In this document: piece by piece, positions 15,030 through 20,087 of the stretch
Numbering within the stretch: position 1 is the first letter of the stretch
How the letters are laid out: the number at the start of each line of letters is the position of its first letter
Origin: Clostridiales bacterium
Lineage (GTDB): Bacteria; Bacillota; Clostridia; Oscillospirales; Oscillospiraceae
Length of the DNA stretch: 20,087 nt
NCBI GenBank assembly: GCA_019418025.1
Contig: DYCR01000021.1
Coordinates: 16,708 to 36,794 of the forward strand
Reading direction: 5' to 3'
Notes under the pieces: model-generated
The model's input: only the letters and a program-made list of their open reading frames with translations
What the model was told of the DNA's origin: nothing
The model's database searches: none
Position numbers and translations under genes: made by a program

Positions 15030-16259
15030 TTACATTTCCTTGGGGCGCTTGCGCAGCAGATACTCGTCGAGTTTCTCTTTCATGTTGTCTGGGATCTCCT
15101 TGGAAACCGGGCAATGCTTCGCATTTGCCATATGCTCCACAAAGCTGCAGATGAAATCGATATCCTTCACCATATGCTCCATCTTCATGACAGCTACGGT
15201 GTCATAACGATTGTGGATCGTCGCCGTATTGGATGCAGCATCCCGTGCAAAGGTGACCGCGGGAACGCCTGCATCGGCAAAGGGAGTAGAGTCACTGGAG
15301 TACACGCCCTGACGGGTGGCAATACCAAACCCGACCTCGCTGGCAAGGTAAGAAATATAGTGGCACAGCTTCTCTTCAGCGGTACATACAGCAACAAATT
15401 TACCCATGATGCTGCCGATCATGTCCAAATTGACGTTCAGCACGATGCGATCCAATTCCTCAGGATGGCTTGCCGCATAGGCTTTGGAGCCCAGCAGGCC
15501 CCGCTCCTCGCTGCCGCACCAGACCACACGGATTCCATAGCGATGGGGGTGAGACGCAAAATGCTCTGCCATGGCCAGAATGCCGATGCTGCCGGACATG
15601 TTGTCATAAGCGCCCTGACTCAAGGGGGTAGAGTCATAATGGGCAGTCAGGACGATGGTCTTGTCGATCTGGCCCGGAAGATCCAGAACAACATTTCTTG
15701 ATTCACCCACGTACTCATCCTGCACCAGATGGATTTTTGCAAGCTTGGCATCCCCTTTCACCAGAGCAATGGCGTCCTTGGCGTTGATATTGACGCCCGG
15801 GAGCTTCTTGCCCTGACTGACAAAGCTGCGCAGCTCACGCTGATCGATATCCCGGTCTGCATAGTTGGCATTGCCGTCATATGTAATGAAGCCGACGGCT
15901 CCGTTTGCCAGCATGTCCTGATAACGCCAGTAGCCCAAGTAGCCGTCGATCATGACGATTTTTCCTCTGCATTGAGAAAGGCTGTAAGGGTCTGTGTTGG
16001 CCAGATAGTAAAAGGGTGCCTCAACCGTAGCAGATCCTGCGTTTAAATACCCCTTACAGGGAATCTCTTTTCCGTCAACCGTCAGCACGGCCTCGTGAAT
16101 GACTGCCATGTCCACAGAGAACGGCTCGATTTTTGCCTGCGCGCCAAACTTGGCACACTGCTCGACCAAATACTCTGCGCACTTCAGCTCTTCATCCGTG
16201 CCGCCTGTACGCACGTATGCGGTTTGCTGAAAGATTTGCTCAATTCTCTCTAAGTCCAT
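15030..16259 (-). CDS. M28-family zinc metallopeptidase (aminopeptidase) with PA-type insert
   Basis: The 409-residue protein has the two-zinc M28 ligand set: His207 (TAHYDS), Asp219 (GAYDNMSG), Glu251/Glu252 (GSEERG), Asp279 (NLDMIG) and His349 (TIHNRYD). Asp209 is the usual helper. A protease-associated-like segment occupies about residues 85-170 (GKIVMIDGY, GAVGFITYDG). The start is ATG 16259, seven bases after GGGAGG; a 36-codon upstream frame crosses the promoter and is rejected. With that start no signal peptide is seen, so the enzyme is predicted to be cytosolic and to process peptides inside the cell. M28 members are often exported, so location is worth noting. It is monocistronic. 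Confidence 0.92.
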   Translation of the reverse strand: MDLERIEQIFQQTAYVRTGGTDEELKCAEYLVEQCAKFGAQAKIEPFSVDMAVIHEAVLTVDGKEIPCKGYLNAGSATVEAPFYYLANTDPYSLSQCRGKIVMIDGYLGYWRYQDMLANGAVGFITYDGNANYADRDIDQRELRSFVSQGKKLPGVNINAKDAIALVKGDAKLAKIHLVQDEYVGESRNVVLDLPGQIDKTIVLTAHYDSTPLSQGAYDNMSGSIGILAMAEHFASHPHRYGIRVVWCGSEERGLLGSKAYAASHPEELDRIVLNVNLDMIGSIMGKFVAVCTAEEKLCHYISYLASEVGFGIATRQGVYSSDSTPFADAGVPAVTFARDAASNTATIHNRYDTVAVMKMEHMVKDIDFICSFVEHMANAKHCPVSKEIPDNMKEKLDEYLLRKRPKEM

Positions 16260-16290
16260 CTGAGATCCTCCCAAATAATAAGATAAGCAC

Positions 16291-16318
16291 ATTGTATCAT
16301 ATTCACAAAAAAATGCAA
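16291..16318 (-). promoter_or_regulatory. Sigma-A promoter of the M28 peptidase gene
   Basis: On the minus strand TTGCAT (16318-16313), 16 bases and TACAAT (16296-16291), about 32 bases before the start codon. Confidence 0.75.
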
Positions 16319-16404
16319 TCATATGCATATAAAAGAATCTTTCTGCAACATGCAAAAAAAGCCGCATTAGCCCTGTGCTAATAAGGATGTTTTTTAAGAA
16401 TGAT

Positions 16405-16440
16405 GGTGTAACCTCAGAAATGGGGTTACACCGTTTTTCG
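16405..16440. terminator. Hairpin at the edge of the recombinase remnant
   Basis: GGTGTAACC (16405-16413) pairs perfectly with GGTTACACC (16424-16432), and GTTTTTCG follows on the plus strand. It lies just past the recombinase stop, but the T tract faces the other way. It may end plus-strand readthrough or mark the element boundary. Confidence 0.45.
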
Positions 16441-16442
16441 TT

Positions 16443-17996
16443 TTACGATGCTTTTGCTTTCATTTTGCTCATTAAATCAATAAGTTGCTGTTCTGTCGGA
16501 ATATCCACAAGACCTACTGCTGTAAAGTAAATATCCACTTTTACGTTGTTGTGCGAATGCTTTTTCTCATTTTTGTGAATCTCAATACGCTGAATCAGTT
16601 TGTTTACGATAGCTGGTGTAAGTTCATTCATATCTGTAAACTCCCTTAAGCCCTGAGACAGCATCTTCATATCCACCTGGACTTGTTTAGCCTTATCAAG
16701 CTCTATTTCACTTTCAGCAACAAGTTCTATTAACTGCTTTTGTTCTATATCATATTCACTTGCCATACGGCTATAACGTTGATCATCCAACTTTCCTAAG
16801 ATATTATCTTCATAAATTCTTGAAAACAATTTATCTAAATCAGCTATCCTTCTTTTACTACTTTCAATGGTTGCTTTTAACTTTTTAACTTTGTTTTCTT
16901 GGAATTCATCGTTTTTCTGTGCTTGAAGATAGAGAAATACCGGCTCATAACAGCGTACAAAATCAGCAAGTTCTGATATAGCCTCTTTAACAATCGTTTC
17001 AAGGACAATATCTCTGATGAAATGAATTGAACAACTACCTCTACCATCTTTGTAATTAGAACATCTAAAGAATTCTTGATTTTTCTTTAAGCTCTTTGCA
17101 GCGCAGAAATGCAGTTTTGCTCCACAGTCTGCACAATAAACAAGTCCTGAAAACAAACTCGTTCTACCCGTTTTTGTGTTTCTTCGTTTGTTTGCCCTTA
17201 ATTCCTGAGCTCTAAGCCAAGTGTTTTTGCTGACGATTGGTTCTTGTGTGTTTGGTATAACTTGATATTCGTCTTTATTTCTTTCAATTACCTTATGTAC
17301 TTTGTAACTGACTGTAGTGCTTTTGCCATTTACTGTACATCCTGTGTATTGTTGGTTGCTAAGAATATGCTTTATTGTATCTCCACACCATCCATAAACA
17401 TTAGCCGGCATAGGATTGGAAGTTTTTCTTCCGATAGAATAAAAATATGCAGTCGGTGTTAATATCTTTTCACTTTCAAGTTGTTTTGCGATTTGAGAAG
17501 GACCTTTGCCTTTAATACATAAATCAAAAATCTTTCGTACAATCTCAGCTGCTGATTCATCTATCAACCATTTTTCTTTATTCTCTTTATCTTTTACATA
17601 TCCAAATGGAACAGTAGAAGATACTCTAAGACCTTTAGCAGCTTTCATTTGATTGACTGCTCGTATTTTCTTTGATGTTTGTGCTGCATACCATTCATTG
17701 AAAATGTTAGAAAATGGCATCATTTCTGTACCACTGTCTTTTGCAGTATCTACATTTTCTTGTATAGCGATAAAGCGAACACCAATCGTAGGATACTTGA
17801 TTTCAAGATATTCACCGACTTGTAAATAGTTTCTACCAAATCGAGATAAGTCTTTTACAATAACAGTTGAAACTTCACCATTTTCTATCATTTCTTGCAT
17901 CCGTTTAAAGTCCGGTCTTTCAAATGTAGTTCCGGATATGCCATCATCAATAAAGAATTTAGGATGTAAAAATCCATTTCGTTTGGCATATTCCAT
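16443..17996 (-). pseudogene. Large serine recombinase, N-terminally truncated (no catalytic serine)
   Basis: Site-specific recombinase of the large serine (TnpX-like) type, about 517 residues remaining. Visible parts are the rear of the resolvase domain (FFIDDGISGTTFERP, then DLSRFGRNYLQVGEY at 49-63), the Recombinase domain (about 125-260, VPFGYVKD), a zinc ribbon with CADC (288-291), Cys312 and Cys322, and a coiled coil (about 360-440). Intact relatives have some 40-50 residues before this point, with a YxRxS motif carrying the catalytic serine. Here the frame continues upstream for only nine codons (QIQSQKEIL, matching family sequence) and then meets TGA at 18026-18024. The enzyme should be inactive. 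Base composition is clearly AT-richer than the genes to the left, consistent with acquisition by transfer. Confidence 0.82.
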
Positions 17997-18235
17997 AAGT
18001 ATTTCTTTTTGAGATTGGATTTGTCAAGGGTAATTTCTGCAATAGAGAATGAATATCGCAATGACTCTGATTGGACGGAAGTAATATACTGAGGGAGTTA
18101 GGAGCAAGATTTCTACAAGGTAGATTCTCAAAAAATCAGACTGAAGGCTGAAAAAGACCACGATATGATAAAGAGAGAGTGGTAACTAAATCAAAATAAA
18201 TTGAACAGGTTCGATCGGGTGAGGATTATAAAAGC
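17997..18235 (+). other. Scar region with a decayed plus-strand reading frame
   Basis: No intact gene. One plus frame reads like protein but is broken: VISAIENEYRND... to IY, TGA at 18090, TAG at 18099, then EQDFYKVDSQKIRLKAEKDH and on to REW, TAA at 18183. Its charge pattern and amphipathic look suggest the worn end of another mobile-element gene lying against the truncated recombinase. The family was not recognised. Up to 18235 no promoter or RNA gene is evident. Confidence 0.3.
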
Positions 18236-18274
18236 GCAACAATTATTTATCGTATTGCAATAAATAATTATTGC
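18236..18274. repeat. Inverted repeat overlapping the DUF2975 promoter
   Basis: Fifteen-base arms (18236-18250 and 18260-18274) match at 14 positions, with the inner 10 bases perfect (AATTATTTAT/ATAAATAATT) around a nine-base centre. The right arm overlaps the -35 element. It could be an operator for the HTH protein encoded in the same unit, or a weak AT-rich terminator for the scar region. Confidence 0.6.
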
Positions 18275-18299
18275 ATTTTTATGTTTGTAGTGGTATAAT
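18271..18299 (+). promoter_or_regulatory. Sigma-A promoter of the DUF2975-HTH unit
   Basis: TTGCAT (18271-18276), 17 bases, TATAAT (18294-18299), 29 bases before the start codon. Confidence 0.82.
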
Positions 18300-18328
18300 G
18301 CAAATATCAAATAGAAAGGGTGATCTGT

Positions 18329-18808
18329 ATGGAACAGAAAGCACTTGCCAGATGGCTGAAAGGAATCTTGATCGGAATTGCGATATGTGGGATCGTGGTC
18401 TATTTTCTTTTGATACCCGAATATGGCGGAAATCTGCGCTCCATGTATCCAGAGTTTGCAGGTCGCTACTGGCCGTGGGTGCTTTTTATCTGGGTATCTT
18501 CCATTCCGTGTTTTATTGCCGTGGGACTGTGCTGGAAGATTGCGTCCAATATTGGGAAAGATCGATCTTTTTCTATGGAAAATGCAAAGCTGCTGAAGTG
18601 GATTGCCCAACTGGCACTTGGAGATACCTGTTATTTCTTTATTGGAAACCTCGTCTTGCTGGTTCTCAATCAAAGTCATCCGGGCGTTGTACTGTTTTCC
18701 ATGCTGATTGTGTTTGCAGGTGTGGCCGTGGCGATTGCAGCCGCAGCACTGTCTCATCTTGTGAAGAAAGCAGCAGATCTACAGGAGCAGAGCGATCTGA
18801 CCATTTGA
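18329..18808 (+). CDS. DUF2975-like four-helix membrane protein
   Basis: A 159-residue integral membrane protein with four hydrophobic segments: about residues 9-30 (GILIGIAICGIVVYFLLIP), 46-68, 93-115 and 121-145. A conserved-looking cytosolic SFSMENAKLLKWIAQLALGD segment precedes the third helix. DUF2975 proteins typically have this layout and are commonly encoded directly before a small YozG-like Cro/C1 regulator, as here. Their function is unknown. The start is ATG 18329, eight bases after AAAGGG; GTG 18320 is in frame but lies on the Shine-Dalgarno. It is cotranscribed with the next gene, 14 bases downstream. Confidence 0.8.
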   Translation: MEQKALARWLKGILIGIAICGIVVYFLLIPEYGGNLRSMYPEFAGRYWPWVLFIWVSSIPCFIAVGLCWKIASNIGKDRSFSMENAKLLKWIAQLALGDTCYFFIGNLVLLVLNQSHPGVVLFSMLIVFAGVAVAIAAAALSHLVKKAADLQEQSDLTI

Positions 18809-18822
18809 AGGAAGTGCATGAT

Positions 18823-19050
18823 ATGGAAGGTCAAATTATTTTTAATATTGACGTCATGCTCGCCAAACGGAAGATGAGCGTGACAGAGCTTGCAGAACGG
18901 GTTGGAATTACCATTGCAAACATCTCCGTTCTCAAAAACGGAAAGGCAAAAGCGTTGAAAATTACTACCCTGACGAAGCTGTGTGAAGTCTTGGATTGCC
19001 AGCCAGGAGACCTGTTGGAATTCAGAAAGGGCGATGAAGGTGAAGCATAA
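18823..19050 (+). CDS. YozG-like Cro/C1-type helix-turn-helix regulator
   Basis: A 75-residue DNA-binding protein, nearly all HTH. MLAKRKMSVTELAERVGITIANISVLKNGKAKALKITTLTKLCEVLDCQPGDLLEF follows the Cro/C1 pattern, with the recognition helix around residues 29-40 (ITIANISVLKNG). It matches the YozG family, which accompanies DUF2975 genes. ATG 18823 follows AAGGAAG by about eight bases. A much longer frame reaching back to 18271 overlaps the membrane gene out of frame and is not real. Autoregulation at the 18236-18274 inverted repeat is an inference. Confidence 0.9.
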   Translation: MEGQIIFNIDVMLAKRKMSVTELAERVGITIANISVLKNGKAKALKITTLTKLCEVLDCQPGDLLEFRKGDEGEA

Positions 19051-19261
19051 AAAACTCCTTGCGGGTTACTTGGTTTCATAGTTGCTGTAGTAGCTCTGGT
19101 ATAATGTGTGGGCCATTTGTGGTAGTATAAGCCGAAAATCGTGTTGAAACAGAACAAGAAAACCCTGGAAACCTTTGTACTGTAGTTCTTGCGATAGTTG
19201 TCAATAGATTGAAAAACGCATCTAATATTTGTATTTAGCTTTGAAAGTGAGGTATGATAGC
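19051..19261 (+). other. Intergenic stretch, 211 bases, with a possible extended -10
   Basis: No gene seen. TGG-TATAAT at 19097-19105 is an extended -10-like element without a good -35 (CATAGT at 17 bases spacing). It could drive the next gene with a leader of about 150 bases, in which I see no convincing riboswitch. Confidence 0.35.
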
Positions 19262-19651
19262 ATGTTTTTTACTGTGTGCACAGGAATTGGAATTTTGCTT
19301 ATTTTAGCGTTGATCGGATTATTTATTTTATTAAGGCACGATTCCTTAAAATCTGAAAATAATAAAAGAGTATATATTGTGATAGGGGGACTGCAAGCGG
19401 TTCACGCAGGATTGTATTTGACAGGAATATTGGATAAAATCGCTCAAACAAATGTATATATTGCATTTGGAATTTGTTCCATTATTTCCATCATATGTAT
19501 TGTGATGTCTGGTTGGATGTTGCTACCTTTTTCAAAGTTTAAGCATGGAATAAAATATCTGCTTATGTTTATTGCTATACTTCAAGTGATTAGTACAATT
19601 ATTATATTCTTGTTGCCCGAAGCAGGTATTCCACCATTAATCCAGTTTTAA
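19262..19651 (+). CDS. Unrecognised four-helix membrane protein
   Basis: A 129-residue product with four hydrophobic segments: about residues 3-24 (TVCTGIGILLILALIGLFIL), 37-56, 62-84 and 98-120. Short polar loops separate them, including RHDSLKSENNKR after the first. I do not recognise the family. The Lys/Asn/Ile-rich composition is like the other AT-rich accessory genes nearby. The start is ATG 19262, nine bases after GAGG; the frame extends upstream only with poor start codons. A promoter is not clear. Function cannot be assigned. It might be a small immunity or sensor-type membrane protein, but nothing in the sequence shows this. Confidence 0.65.
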   Translation: MFFTVCTGIGILLILALIGLFILLRHDSLKSENNKRVYIVIGGLQAVHAGLYLTGILDKIAQTNVYIAFGICSIISIICIVMSGWMLLPFSKFKHGIKYLLMFIAILQVISTIIIFLLPEAGIPPLIQF

Positions 19652-19858
19652 ATACAAAATGGAAGTGATTACCTAAAGTGTTAAATCTATTGTGATCAAT
19701 CTAACACTCCACAAAGCAGCATCACCTATGCAAGCAAGCTGAGAGCTGCTCACATAGGGGCGGGAATCCCTACCCTATTATAATATAGCTCGCCCCAAAG
19801 CATAGTTATGGTTTCGTCTCTCTCTGGCAAGGCTTAAAAGATTTACACCTGCACAAAC
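19652..19858. other. Non-coding stretch with inverted repeats
   Basis: No gene seen. AGTGTTA (19677-19683) pairs with TAACACT (19702-19708) around a nested ATTG/CAAT; this may weakly terminate the membrane gene. Further on, GGGGCG near 19757 and CGCCCC near 19791 bracket an AT-rich TATTATAATATAG core with a smaller TAGGG/CCCTA hairpin. Confidence 0.4.
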
Positions 19859-19901
19859 AAAAAAGCACGGCCCATACTCTGAAATTTGGAGTATGGGCCG
19901 T
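19859..19901 (-). terminator. Intrinsic terminator of the partial right-edge gene
   Basis: A 13-base perfect stem (19867-19879 with 19889-19901), a nine-base loop, and on the minus strand a T run (19864-19859), 32 bases after the stop codon of the minus-strand frame at 19934. The plus-strand tail is weaker. Confidence 0.87.
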
Positions 19902-19933
19902 ATTTTGAGCGTACCTATTGTCGCCGATATTTG

Positions 19934-20087
19934 TTATCTTTCCTTATCGGTTCTGTGATTCTTTTCGGTACTGTCAAGAGTTATGCGCAAATTGGTTTGC
20001 AGGCCCCTCCCCGCAACAGAGACGTCCTCGTGGGCCGACTCTAAGTGCTTCATATTCATGTATTTCTTGTTACCCCACTGGGTGCCG
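19934..20087 (-). CDS. 3' end of an unidentified minus-strand gene
   Basis: An open minus-strand frame enters from the right edge and ends at TAA 19936-19934, giving 50 residues. It begins GTQWGNKKYMNMKHLESAHE and ends STEKNHRTDKER. The stop is followed at a normal distance by a strong terminator on the same strand, which supports a real gene. The hydrophilic, charged C-terminus looks like a tail. I do not recognise the family. The neighbourhood (recombinase remnant, HTH pair) makes a mobile-element gene plausible. An internal ATG (residue 10 or 12) could also start a short ~40-residue protein. Confidence 0.5.
   Translation of the reverse strand, partial: GTQWGNKKYMNMKHLESAHEDVSVAGRGLQTNLRITLDSTEKNHRTDKER

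Noticed and set aside
14985..15701. Plus-strand open frame opposite the M28 peptidase
   Set aside because: It crosses the terminator and is antisense to the zinc-ligand region; no ribosome site.
18271..18822. Long N-terminal extension of the HTH gene
   Set aside because: It overlaps the DUF2975 gene out of frame. The Shine-Dalgarno and family length support a start at 18823.
18329..19050. Toxin-antitoxin module
   Set aside because: Order and sizes superficially fit, but the membrane protein has the DUF2975 layout and the regulator the YozG type, which are not known as a toxin-antitoxin pair.
1..20087. CRISPR array, tRNA, rRNA, prophage structural genes
   Set aside because: No regularly spaced repeats, no tRNA-like or rRNA segments and no phage structural proteins were seen.

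Overview
The window reads as chromosome from a spore-forming, moderately GC-rich member of the Clostridia, most likely an Oscillospiraceae/Ruminococcaceae-type gut bacterium. The basis is a near-complete spoIIIA operon, a SpoIIIE/FtsK translocase next to a TepA-type Clp protease homologue, a long TGS-containing nucleoside kinase, Gram-positive Shine-Dalgarno sites and sigma-A promoters. The family level is inference from gene content; no rRNA, tRNA or CRISPR array was seen.

Region 1 (1-3403, minus strand): spoIIIAF (cut by the window edge), spoIIIAE, spoIIIAD, spoIIIAC, spoIIIAB and spoIIIAA, packed with overlaps of 1-4 bases or gaps of a few bases. They encode the mother-cell side of the SpoIIIA-SpoIIQ channel that joins mother cell and forespore. 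Region 2 (3404-3721): a highly folded ~205-base insertion lies between two 24-base direct copies of an ftsK terminator hairpin; it looks like a small non-autonomous element. Region 3 (3722-8094, minus): ftsK/spoIIIE, translationally coupled to a UppP-like membrane protein whose active-site motifs are altered, then tepA.

Region 4 (8095-9650, plus): a YbaK/EbsC-type deacylase with a small TSCPD-domain protein, a strong terminator, then a DUF3783 gene with its own promoter. Region 5 (9674-16259, minus): a nucleoside (uridine) kinase fusion; metA and metY, which together make homocysteine through O-acetylhomoserine; a CcdA/TlpA thiol-redox pair; and an M28 metallopeptidase with no visible signal peptide. 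Most transcription units have a good sigma-A promoter and a clear terminator.

Region 6 (16380-20087) is accessory and visibly AT-richer at first. It starts with a large serine recombinase that has lost its N-terminus, including the catalytic serine, and is probably dead. Beside it is a decayed plus-strand frame, then a DUF2975 membrane protein and a YozG-like HTH regulator behind a promoter that overlaps a 15-base inverted repeat, then an unrecognised four-helix membrane protein. The window ends with the 3' end of an unidentified minus-strand gene and its terminator. I see no complete new defence or biosynthetic system. The best candidates for something unusual are the folded insertion in the ftsK terminator, the UppP-like protein with altered catalytic residues, and the scarred recombinase junction.
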